Assembly (NCBI RefSeq): GCF_021555155.1
Contig: NZ_JAKGBU010000035.1
Span: forward strand, 1-32,155
DNA length: 32,155 nt
From: Rhizobium alarense
GTDB taxonomy: Bacteria; Pseudomonadota; Alphaproteobacteria; Rhizobiales; Rhizobiaceae
Reading direction: 5' to 3'
Shown: positions 26,078 to 32,155 of the stretch, piece after piece
Position numbering within the stretch: the stretch's first letter is position 1
Layout of the letters: each line of letters opens with the position of its first letter
Position numbers and translations under genes: made by a program
The notes under the pieces: model-generated
What the model was told of the DNA's origin: nothing
Databases searched by the model: none
Seen by the model: the letters and a program-made list of their open reading frames with translations, nothing else

Positions 26078-26418
26078 CGACCGGGGCGGACGGACAGCGG
26101 CCGGAGAACGGCGACGCGCGCGCTGCGCTGCAGGTCGAGGTCGAGGTGACGCACGACATCGGCCTTCATGCGCGCCCGTCCGTTTCCTTTACCCGGCTCG
26201 CCCGTTCCTTCCCGTGCCATATCGAAGTCCAGGTCAACGGCAGCGGTGTCTGGCTCAACGGCAAGAGCATCGTCAAGGTCATGGGCGCACGCATCCGCAA
26301 GGGCTTCGTGCTTGCGATCCGTGCCGAAGGCACGGGGGCGGTGGAAGCGCTTGAAGCGCTGACCGGCCTGGTCGAGCGAAATTTCGATGAAGAGAAAAGC
26401 CATGCCCGAAGTGCTTAG
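26074..26418 (+). CDS. HPr-family phosphocarrier protein
   Basis: A 114-residue HPr with a ~19-residue N-terminal extension. The active histidine is His32 in GLHARPS. A serine equivalent to the regulatory Ser46 is at residue 65 in NGKSIVKVMG. The start is the GTG at 26074, overlapping the dhaM stop; its context and the absence of another usable start support it. It links Enzyme I and DhaM in the operon's own phosphorelay. The Ser position is conserved in sequence; no HPr kinase gene is present here. Confidence 0.9.
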   Translation: MTTGADGQRPENGDARAALQVEVEVTHDIGLHARPSVSFTRLARSFPCHIEVQVNGSGVWLNGKSIVKVMGARIRKGFVLAIRAEGTGAVEALEALTGLVERNFDEEKSHARSA

Positions 26419-28012
26419 GCTGCAGGGCAGGGGCGCCTCGCCAGGCCGGGCCGCCGGCCCCGCCCACCTGGCGCGGGATCTTCCGTTGGGCGTTGAACGC
26501 GGCACACGGCGTCATGGCGACCCCGACGAGCTGATACGGGCGATCAGGACGGTCGTCGCGAAGCTGCAAGGACTCGCCGAACAGTCCGACGCCGACAGCG
26601 CCGCGATCCTTGATTTCCAGATCGAACTGCTGCTCGACCCGACGATGGAAAAGGCCGTGCGTCCCCTGCTGGAAGAGGGCGCAGACACCGAGACCGCGTG
26701 GGCCGGGGCGGTCGGAGACCTGATGCACGGGTTCGAACAGGCGGAGGACGAACATCTGCGGGCGCGTGCGGCGGATTTCGCCGACGTGCGCGACCAGGTT
26801 CTCCGGGCGCTGCGCGGCCTTTCCGCTCCGGATTTTCCTGCCGGTTCCGTCTTCGTCGGCCGTGATATCGCGCCGAGCCTCTTTCTCGCGCATGACTGGT
26901 CCGAGGGCGGCGGCATCGTGCTGGCGAAGGGCAGTCCGGCAAGTCATGTGGCCATGCTCGCCCGCAGTCGCGCCGTGCCCATGGTTGTTGCCACCGGACC
27001 GGCAGCGATACGCGACGGCATGCCCGTCGTTCTCGACGGCGGGGACGGCAGCGTCGTGGCCGGACTCGCCGGGGTCGGTGTTGCCCGTGCCGTATCGCGG
27101 CCGACGCCGGCACCGGCACCGGATCCTGTCAGCCATGCGCGACAGGCTGCCGACGGGACTCCCTTCACGGTGCGTGCGACAATCAATCACCCCGACGACC
27201 TTGTGCGGATCGATCCCGCAGCGGTGGACGGGGTCGGCCTGTTCCGCACCGAGTTCCTGATTCGCTCGCCGTCCGATTTCGACGATGAAGAGCGCCAGTA
27301 TCTGCTCTATCGGTCCGCACTGGACCGGGCGGGCGACGCGGAGGTGACGATCCGGCTTTTCGACTTCGGCGGCGACAAGCCGCTGCCGGACGGATGCGAA
27401 GCCGCCGGTTCGTCGCTCGGGCTGCGAGGCCTTCGCCTTCTCCTCGCAAGGCCGGAGTTGCTGGCCCCCCAGCTCCGGGCGCTGTTGCGCGCCGCGGTGC
27501 ATCCCGGACTGCGTGTCATGGCACCCTTCGTCACCGCTCCGGAGGAGATGAGACGCCTTCGCGCCTGCGTCGCGGACGCGGCGGCGCGCCTTGCCGGCGA
27601 GGGGATCGCCCACCGGATCCCTGAAATCGGCATGATGGTGGAGGTCCCCGCCGCGGCGCTGCTGCTCGACGGCTTCGATGCCGCCGATTTCTTCTCGTTC
27701 GGAACGAACGACCTTGCCCAACATCTGGCGGCTGCAGCGCGCGACGACGCGGAGGTTGCCGACCTGGTCCTGGAAGCGATGCCCGCCGTGTTGCGGCTCG
27801 TGCGCCTCGCCGTAGACCTCGCGGCGCCGTTGCAGCGCCCGGTGGCCGTGTGCGGCGAACTCGCCGGCGATCCGGACGCGCTGCCGGCGCTGTTTGCGGC
27901 CGGCCTGCGGGACTTTTCCGTGCCGCCTCCCGCCGCGGCGGCGACGCGTCGCGTCCTTGCCGAACAGAGGCACGTCGGTGCCTCCTTGACGGGAGGCGGC
28001 GATGGCGCGTGA
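26402..28012 (+). CDS. ptsP: Phosphoenolpyruvate-protein phosphotransferase (PTS Enzyme I)
   Basis: A 536-residue full-length Enzyme I, transferring phosphate from phosphoenolpyruvate to HPr. The phosphohistidine is His182 (GSPASHVAMLAR). The PEP-binding C-terminal barrel shows GVGLFRTEFLI, TIRLFDFGGDKPLP, GLRGLRLLLARPEL, EIGMMVEVPAAALL, FFSFGTNDLAQ and the catalytic Cys484 in VCGELAGD, so all key residues are intact. There is no GAF domain (unlike nitrogen-PTS EI). The ATG at 26402 gives the usual N-terminus (LQGRGASPGRAAG); an ATG five codons earlier is possible. It overlaps HPr by 17 bases. Confidence 0.92.
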   Translation: MPEVLRLQGRGASPGRAAGPAHLARDLPLGVERGTRRHGDPDELIRAIRTVVAKLQGLAEQSDADSAAILDFQIELLLDPTMEKAVRPLLEEGADTETAWAGAVGDLMHGFEQAEDEHLRARAADFADVRDQVLRALRGLSAPDFPAGSVFVGRDIAPSLFLAHDWSEGGGIVLAKGSPASHVAMLARSRAVPMVVATGPAAIRDGMPVVLDGGDGSVVAGLAGVGVARAVSRPTPAPAPDPVSHARQAADGTPFTVRATINHPDDLVRIDPAAVDGVGLFRTEFLIRSPSDFDDEERQYLLYRSALDRAGDAEVTIRLFDFGGDKPLPDGCEAAGSSLGLRGLRLLLARPELLAPQLRALLRAAVHPGLRVMAPFVTAPEEMRRLRACVADAAARLAGEGIAHRIPEIGMMVEVPAAALLLDGFDAADFFSFGTNDLAQHLAAAARDDAEVADLVLEAMPAVLRLVRLAVDLAAPLQRPVAVCGELAGDPDALPALFAAGLRDFSVPPPAAAATRRVLAEQRHVGASLTGGGDGA

Positions 28013-28412
28013 AGCGGGAGAGGATGCAATCCTCGTCTACAAGGAAATCCTGGCGGCCATCATCGACAACCGCCCGTCGGGCACGCGCCAGCGGCTTGCC
28101 GTCGCGCTCGGCAAGCACCGAAGCTTCGTGACGCAGGTCACGAGCCCGGCCTATTCGACGCCGCTGCCGGCGCGCCACCTCGCAACCGTCATCCGCGTTT
28201 GCCACTTCAGTCCCTTAGAGCAGGAGCGGTTCCTCGAGGCATACCAGCGAGCCCACCCCGGGAAGCTGCCCGACCTCGGCGGTGCGGATGGCATGCGCCA
28301 GATGTCGCTGATGGTTCCCGATCTTGCGGACGAGCGGAGGAACCGCCTGCTGGACGAGGCCGTGGCGGATTTCGTCGCCCGTCTGTCGGCGGTCCTGCGC
28401 GATGGCGGGTGA
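28002..28412 (+). CDS. Small HTH-like protein embedded in the kinase operon
   Basis: A 136-residue protein I do not recognise as a named family. Residues about 25-80 have the look of an XRE-like helix-turn-helix: TRQRLAVALGKHRSFVTQV, then a loop and ARHLATVIRVCHFSPLEQER. The C-terminal ~50 residues form helices with a repeated Arg/Leu pattern suited to dimerisation. GGGAGG lies 5 bases before the ATG, which overlaps the Enzyme I gene by 11 bases. It could be the operon regulator or a partner of the PTS relay; both are inferences. Confidence 0.7.
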   Translation: MAREAGEDAILVYKEILAAIIDNRPSGTRQRLAVALGKHRSFVTQVTSPAYSTPLPARHLATVIRVCHFSPLEQERFLEAYQRAHPGKLPDLGGADGMRQMSLMVPDLADERRNRLLDEAVADFVARLSAVLRDGG

Positions 28413-28504
28413 GACGATGTATTTCGAACCTGATGGCCGTCGACGGTCAGGAGTCACTGGAGGAGTTCGCCCGGCATGACTAGGATGGGGCCGGGAGGTT
28501 GGGG

Positions 28505-29503
28505 ATGAAGAAGTTCATGAACCGGGCGGAGGACATGGTCGCCGAAGGGCTCAGCGGCTTCGTCGCCGCGCATGACGATCTCGTCGCATTCGGGCCGGAT
28601 CGGAAATTCGTGCGCCGCCGCGCGCTCACGCCGGGCAAGGTGGCCGTCATTTCCGGCGGTGGCGCCGGCCACGAGCCGATGCATACGGGGCTCGTCGGCA
28701 CCGGCATGCTGGACGCCGCCTGCACCGGCCATATCTTCACCTCGCCGACCCCGGACCAGATCCTGGCTGCCATTGCCGAATGCGACACGGGTGGCGGCGC
28801 CGTACTCGTCGTGAAGAACTACGACGGCGACGTGATGAATTTCGAGATGGCTGCCGAAATGGCGACGGCACGGGGCCATCGGGTCGAAACGGTGGTCGTC
28901 GACGACGACGTCGCCACCACGTCGAGCGGCCGCAGTTCCGGTCGGCGTGGGGTCGCCGGCACTTTGGTCGTCGAGCGTATTCTCGGCGCCGCCGCGGAGG
29001 CCGGTGCCGATCTCGCCGCGCTGAAGGCGCTCGGTATCGCGGCCGTGGACAACACGCGCACCATCGGGGTCGCGCTCAAGGGGGTGACCGTGCCGGATAC
29101 GGCGCGTCAGACCTTCAGCCTCGGGCCGGACGAGATGGAAGTGGGCGTCGGCATTCATGGCGAGCCGGGCCGCTCGCGCCAGGCGTTCCGGCGCGCGGAC
29201 GAGCTTGCCGAACTGCTCTGCGCCGAGATTCTCGACCGTGCCCCGTTTTCGAAGGACCAGCCGTTCCTCCTGCTGGTGAACGGTTTCGGCGCGACACCTG
29301 TTGCCGAGCTCTATGTCGCCTATGACGCGATCCGCCGCGCGCTCCGGCCGCGCAGGCTTTCGATCGCCCGCTCGCTCGTCGGCACCTTTGTCACCTCGCT
29401 GGACATGGCCGGCCTTTCGGTCACGCTCACCGGGCTCGGCGCTGGGCGGCAGGCGCTCTGGGACAGTCCGGTGCGCACGGCGGCGCTGCGTTGGGGCATG
29501 TGA
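28505..29503 (+). CDS. dhaK: PTS-dependent dihydroxyacetone kinase substrate-binding subunit DhaK
   Basis: A 332-residue stand-alone DhaK. With the ATG at 28505 (GGGAGG 6 bases upstream) the three catalytic residues fall at His56 (GHEPMH), Asp109 (NYDGDVMNF) and His218 (GIHGEPG), exactly as in E. coli DhaK. His218 forms the covalent hemiaminal with the substrate. It completes the DhaK-DhaL-DhaM-HPr-EI set. It follows the HTH gene after 92 bases, the largest gap in the kinase section; that gap contains a short palindromic region but no clear terminator, so it is probably still co-transcribed. Confidence 0.93.
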   Translation: MKKFMNRAEDMVAEGLSGFVAAHDDLVAFGPDRKFVRRRALTPGKVAVISGGGAGHEPMHTGLVGTGMLDAACTGHIFTSPTPDQILAAIAECDTGGGAVLVVKNYDGDVMNFEMAAEMATARGHRVETVVVDDDVATTSSGRSSGRRGVAGTLVVERILGAAAEAGADLAALKALGIAAVDNTRTIGVALKGVTVPDTARQTFSLGPDEMEVGVGIHGEPGRSRQAFRRADELAELLCAEILDRAPFSKDQPFLLLVNGFGATPVAELYVAYDAIRRALRPRRLSIARSLVGTFVTSLDMAGLSVTLTGLGAGRQALWDSPVRTAALRWGM

Positions 29504-29633
29504 GGCCGGCGGCAATTCGCGCTGGCATCCGGCGGCGGCGGATCGTATAGGATCACTGGCATCGTCGCCCGCATGCGCCTGAAAAGGGGCACGCGGTCCC
29601 ATCGCCAGCGGCGCAGTCTGACAGGAAAACACC

Positions 29634-29981
29634 ATGACCATCACCCGTTTCGAAACCGGCCCGCGCATGAGCCAGGCCGTTGTCCACAACGACACCGTCT
29701 ACCTGGCCGGCCAGGTCGGCGAACCCGGCCACGACGTCGCCAAGCAGACCGAGCAGGCCCTCGCCGAGGTCGACCGCCTGCTGGCGCTCGCCGGCAGCGA
29801 CAAGTCCCGCATCCTCTCCGCGCAGATCTGGCTGGCGGACATGGCCGATTTCGCCAAGATGAACGCCGTCTGGGATGCATGGGCGTCGCCCGGCAACACG
29901 CCGGCCCGCGCCACCGGCGAATCCAAGCTCGCCGCGCCGGAATATCTCGTCGAAGTCATTGTCGTCGCCGCGAAGGCATGA
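29634..29981 (+). CDS. RidA/YjgF/YER057c-family protein
   Basis: A 115-residue single-domain RidA-family protein (trimeric enamine/imine deaminase fold). The conserved arginine in TPARATGESK and the acidic residue in LVEVIVVAA are both present, so deaminase-type activity is plausible. AGGAAA precedes the ATG by 7 bases. It lies 130 bases after dhaK on the same strand and could be a separate unit. Subfamily and natural substrate are not clear. Confidence 0.9.
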   Translation: MTITRFETGPRMSQAVVHNDTVYLAGQVGEPGHDVAKQTEQALAEVDRLLALAGSDKSRILSAQIWLADMADFAKMNAVWDAWASPGNTPARATGESKLAAPEYLVEVIVVAAKA

Positions 29982-30319
29982 CGCACTCGGCCGGGCGTGG
30001 GCCGCGTGTCGCGGTCCGCGCACCTTGCCGCGCCGCGTGAGCGGCGCGATGAAGCCTGCGGGGCTTTCCGGCGGTCAGTCGGCAGGCCCGACAGGAGACA
30101 CGGCAACGATCTACCGGTCGCCCCGATGGCGGCGTTTGCCGCCATCAGTCTGGTGATCGACCTCGGCTTTTATCCGGGCTCGTGGCGCTCGGTCTCTTGT
30201 CGCTGGTTCCGCCCGACGGCCCCGGTCTTCCGACCGGGGCCTGCCGGTCTCCACCCGATGAACCCATGGTCGAACGCCCGTCTCGATGAGCAGGCGCTCT
30301 TCTCCGAACGTCTGTGCGG
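29982..30319. other. 338-base gap with three perfect hairpins
   Basis: Region between convergent ridA and phyR with no supported gene. It contains three exact GC-rich stem-loops about 95 bases apart: 30029-30048 (8-bp stem, GTGA loop), 30125-30146 (9-bp stem, GTTT loop) and 30218-30241 (10-bp stem, TTCC loop). None is followed by a long T run. Confidence 0.6.
30218..30241 (-). terminator. Probable phyR transcript-ending hairpin
   Basis: GGCCCCGGTC pairs perfectly over 10 bp with GACCGGGGCC around TTCC, 78 bases beyond the phyR stop on its strand. It lacks a T tract, so it is a weak terminator by itself. Confidence 0.4.
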
Positions 30320-31120
30320 TCAGGCGCTTTTGGCGAGACGCGCCTGTTCGTCGAAGAACAGGGCCTGGCTGATCAGCGCCTTTACCATTTCGGGGTTGAA
30401 CGGCTTGGTGACCAGGAAGGCCGGCTCGGGTTTCTCGCCCGTCAGCAGGCGTTCCGGGAAGGCCGTGATGAAGATCACCGGCACGCTGCTGTTCTTGAGG
30501 ATCTCGTTGACCGCGTCGATGCCCGAGCTGCCGTCGGCAAGCTGAATGTCGGCGAGAACAAGACCCGGAGGATCCCGGCGGAAGAGCTCGACTGCCTCGG
30601 CATGGGTGCGGGCGATGCCCGTCACCCTGTGGCCGAGGCCACGCACCATATCCTCGATATCCATGGCGATCAGAGGCTCGTCCTCGATGATGAGGACGTC
30701 GGTTGCCACCTGGAGCGAGATGTCGCGCGCGGCTTCGTCGAGCAACGCTTTGAGCTTCTCCTCCGGAACATCCAGAATGTCGGCGGTCTCGGCGAGGTCG
30801 AATCCTTCGACCGCGACGAGCAGGAATGCCTTGCGGGCCGCTGGCGCAACATAGCCGAGGTTGGCGGCGGCCTGACGCTCCCAGCCGAACGGTGATTGCG
30901 TCTGGGGCAAAGTCACCTGGATCGTGTCGAAGAGCGCGCAATAAAGCCGGAAAATGCCGATGCGATCATTTGAACCCTGGGGGTAAAGCGTTATATCCGC
31001 GACGAGCGCTTCAAGCATCGCCGCCACATAGGCGTCGCCGGATGTCTGGGAACCCGTAACGGCACGCGAAAAGCGCCTCAAATAGGGAAGATGAGGTGCA
31101 ATACGGGTGGAAAGCGACAT
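30320..31120 (-). CDS. phyR: General stress response anti-anti-sigma regulator PhyR (paralogue)
   Basis: A 266-residue PhyR. Residues 1-135 form a sigma-factor mimic of the ECF type, starting MSLSTRIAPHLPYLRRFSRA, and residues 140-260 form a receiver domain with acidic residues in IIEDEP, phosphoacceptor Asp191 and the invariant Lys in VTKPF. When phosphorylated it binds the anti-sigma factor NepR and frees the EcfG sigma factor. GAGGAG lies 7 bases before the ATG at 31120; an upstream in-frame ATG is not supported. The adjacent nepR is divergent, and no ecfG is next to it. This resembles the second (sigma-less) pair of Sinorhizobium, RsiB2/RsiA2, from memory. Confidence 0.92.
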   Translation of the reverse strand: MSLSTRIAPHLPYLRRFSRAVTGSQTSGDAYVAAMLEALVADITLYPQGSNDRIGIFRLYCALFDTIQVTLPQTQSPFGWERQAAANLGYVAPAARKAFLLVAVEGFDLAETADILDVPEEKLKALLDEAARDISLQVATDVLIIEDEPLIAMDIEDMVRGLGHRVTGIARTHAEAVELFRRDPPGLVLADIQLADGSSGIDAVNEILKNSSVPVIFITAFPERLLTGEKPEPAFLVTKPFNPEMVKALISQALFFDEQARLAKSA

Positions 31121-31267
31121 AAAATTCTCCTCGAATTTGTTCCGTAGTCGGACCGTTTCCTGTAAATTCATCAAGCGGAAACGATTTCGATGTCAAGCTC
31201 GACCAATCGTCGTAGATGGGCTTTGGGGCGAGAGGAAGATGAACTGCATGGCAGAGAGCGCATTGAG

Positions 31268-31465
31268 ATGAAGTCGCCTGCTGGAAAAGGTGCGATGCAG
31301 TCGGCGAAAGGGAAGCCAAGGGTTGCCGCCGACCCGGCCGGCGTGATCGGCCGCAAGCTCCGCTCCTTCTACGATTCCGTCGAAACCGAACCGGTTCCCG
31401 ACCACCTGCTCGACCTCCTCGAACAGCTCGACGAAGCCGAAAGACGCGCCAACGCGCCGCGTTGA
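31268..31465 (+). CDS. nepR: NepR-family anti-sigma factor
   Basis: A 65-residue anti-sigma factor. The diagnostic block is IGRKLRSFYDSVETEPVPDH followed by LLDLLEQLDEAE, the two helices that clamp EcfG or the PhyR sigma-like domain. The start is uncertain: ATG 31268 gives a typical length, ATG 31295 is possible, and the longer frame from 31190 would run into a TTGACA hexamer that may belong to the phyR promoter. None has a strong ribosome site. A terminator follows at 31498-31522, so the usual downstream ecfG gene is absent. Confidence 0.88.
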   Translation: MKSPAGKGAMQSAKGKPRVAADPAGVIGRKLRSFYDSVETEPVPDHLLDLLEQLDEAERRANAPR

Positions 31466-31497
31466 AGTCATGCCTCTGCCTTTGGAAAGAACACGAA

Positions 31498-31522
31498 AGA
31501 AACGGGCCTCGGGCCCGTTTCT
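31498..31522. terminator. Shared terminator of nepR and the lipoprotein gene
   Basis: AGAAACGGGC (31498-31507) and GCCCGTTTCT (31513-31522) form a perfect 10-bp stem with a 5-base loop. T-rich sequence follows on both strands (CCTTTTC rightward, TTCGTGTTCTTT leftward), fitting convergent genes. Confidence 0.85.
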
Positions 31523-31542
31523 CCTTTTCACGGTCGGGTTTC

Positions 31543-31800
31543 TTACCGGCAGGGAGCCGTGTAGCGCCGGCCGTAGCGGTCGCGATAGACGCACCGGCCG
31601 TCGTCGCCGCGGCTGATCAGGTAGCCTGCGGCGCCGCCGACGACGGCGCCGGCGGCAGCACCGCCGACATCCCCTGTGACGGCACCGCCGATGATTGCGC
31701 CGGACGCGGCGCCGATCGTTGTGCCGCGCTCGGTGCGCGTACAGGAGGAAAGCGTGAGCGCGGTCACGGCCGCTGCTGTCGCAAGGATGATGAGCCTCAT
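31543..31800 (-). CDS. Glycine-zipper lipoprotein
   Basis: An 85-residue outer-envelope lipoprotein. The signal peptide ends in LSSC, giving a lipobox Cys at residue 20. The mature part is a glycine-zipper segment (GTTIGAASGAIIGGAVTG, then AAAGAVVGGAAGYLI) as in SlyB/Pcp- and YMGG-type proteins, ending in a Tyr/Arg/Cys-rich tail (CVYRDRYGRRY). GGGAG precedes the ATG. It starts 31 bases after the DUF3309-type gene and is probably co-transcribed with it from the EcfG-type promoter at 32024-32048. Confidence 0.85.
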   Translation of the reverse strand: MRLIILATAAAVTALTLSSCTRTERGTTIGAASGAIIGGAVTGDVGGAAAGAVVGGAAGYLISRGDDGRCVYRDRYGRRYTAPCR

Positions 31801-31831
31801 GTCGTCTGTCTCCCTTTAAATGTTCAAATCG

Positions 31832-31987
31832 CTAAATGCGGCCCATGAGCACCAGGATCAGCAGGATGATCACGATCAGGCCGAGGCCGCCCGACGGTCC
31901 GTAACCCCAGCCGCGGCTGTAACCCCAGTTCGGAAGTGCTCCGATGAGCAGGAGGATGAGGATTATGAGTAGAACTGTGCCCAGCAT
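31832..31987 (-). CDS. DUF3309-type small membrane protein
   Basis: A 51-residue protein found by reading the reverse strand directly. It begins MLGTVLLIILILLLIGALP, then has a Trp/Tyr/Gly-rich turn (NWGYSRGWGYGPSGG) and a second hydrophobic helix (LGLIVIILLILVLMGRI). This helix, aromatic-Gly turn and helix pattern is the hallmark of DUF3309 proteins, which have no known function but are often stress-induced in alphaproteobacteria. GGGAG lies 6 bases before the ATG. A consensus EcfG promoter is found upstream. Confidence 0.85.
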   Translation of the reverse strand: MLGTVLLIILILLLIGALPNWGYSRGWGYGPSGGLGLIVIILLILVLMGRI

Positions 31988-32023
31988 GGATAGCTCCCAA
32001 GACCTGCATTAAACCGCTGTCAC

Positions 32024-32048
32024 AATGCGCGACCGCGCCAATTGTTCC
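32024..32048 (-). promoter_or_regulatory. EcfG/RpoE2-type promoter of the DUF3309-lipoprotein pair
   Basis: On the reverse strand GGAAC (32048-32044) is followed after exactly 18 bases by TT (32025-32024). This is the GGAAC-N18/19-TT consensus I recall for Sinorhizobium RpoE2. It lies 37 bases before the DUF3309-type start codon, a normal leader length. Confidence 0.7.
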
Positions 32049-32051
32049 GCT

Positions 32052-32067
32052 GCCGGAAATTTCCGGC
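32052..32067. repeat. 16-bp perfect palindrome
   Basis: GCCGGAAATTTCCGGC reads identically on both strands and lies 3 bases upstream of the leftward EcfG-type -35 element. It may be a regulator site or chance GC-rich symmetry. Confidence 0.5.
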
Positions 32068-32125
32068 CGAAGCCGGGTCTCGGCGGATATCGGGGCGGGG
32101 AGCGCCGCCGGTTCCGCCCCGTTCG

Positions 32126-32150
32126 GGAACTTTGCCCCGCCCCGGCCGTT
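32126..32150 (+). promoter_or_regulatory. EcfG/RpoE2-type promoter reading out of the window
   Basis: GGAAC (32126-32130), 16 bases and CGTT (32147-32150), equivalently GGAAC-N18-TT, match the full general-stress promoter consensus. The controlled gene must begin beyond base 32155. Confidence 0.7.
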
Positions 32151-32155
32151 TGTTT

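Noticed and set aside
31139-31160. GGAAC and GGAAAC motifs upstream of phyR as EcfG promoters
   Set aside because: From GGAAC the required TT would fall on the start codon, and from GGAAA the spacing is 20; neither fits GGAAC-N18/19-TT.
31462-31848. A 128-codon forward frame that could be taken for ecfG after nepR
   Set aside because: It lacks any sigma-factor motif and runs antisense through the terminator and the glycine-zipper lipoprotein gene.

Overview
The window is high-GC, densely coded alphaproteobacterial chromosome, most likely from a rhizobial Hyphomicrobiales genome (Sinorhizobium/Ensifer, Rhizobium or a close relative). The support is a textbook RirA iron regulator with Cys91/Cys99/Cys105, a BcsN-type cellulose gene, a PhyR/NepR general-stress pair and EcfG-type promoters. 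From memory, the order mmsA(iolA) - yjgN-like - M48 protease - fbpA - rirA - dppABCDF - ... - phyR paralogue resembles the Sinorhizobium meliloti chromosome; this was not checked by search. No tRNA, rRNA, CRISPR array, insertion sequence or phage gene was seen.

Layout. 1-2769: end of a cellulose-biosynthesis operon (5'-truncated TPR gene, then bcsN). 2775-5664: a monooxygenase-lysR operon divergent from mmsA, with a nested palindrome between them. 5818-7975: a translationally coupled YjgN-family membrane protein and M48 metalloprotease. 8039-9722: an iron-binding periplasmic protein divergent from rirA, with an Irr-type (ICE-like) box over the rirA promoter. 9758-11049: a stand-alone response regulator and a LuxR-type regulator. 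11456-16752: dppABCDF peptide (possibly also 5-aminolevulinate/haem) importer, followed by gntK.

17746-29503 is the most distinctive block: thirteen same-strand genes, mostly overlapping or nearly so. It holds a complete ABC importer (binding protein, two permeases, a 68-residue two-helix membrane protein, two ATPases), a fused ATP-type dihydroxyacetone-kinase-family protein, and then a PTS-type kinase (DhaL, DhaM, HPr, full Enzyme I, a small HTH-like protein, and DhaK after a 92-base gap). The logic I infer is uptake of a small ketose or polyol by the ABC system, then phosphorylation by one of two related kinases. One would use ATP. The other would use phosphoenolpyruvate through an operon-encoded EI-HPr-DhaM relay. 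The substrate cannot be read from the sequence; dihydroxyacetone, glycerol-derived triose, erythrulose-like or apulose-like ketoses are all possible.

29634-32155: a RidA-family gene, a 338-base gap with three perfect hairpins, then phyR and nepR transcribed divergently with no ecfG sigma gene beside them. Next come a glycine-zipper lipoprotein and a 51-residue DUF3309-type membrane protein read leftwards. The last 130 bases carry two divergent sites matching the EcfG/RpoE2 promoter consensus, one for the DUF3309-lipoprotein pair and one pointing out of the window.
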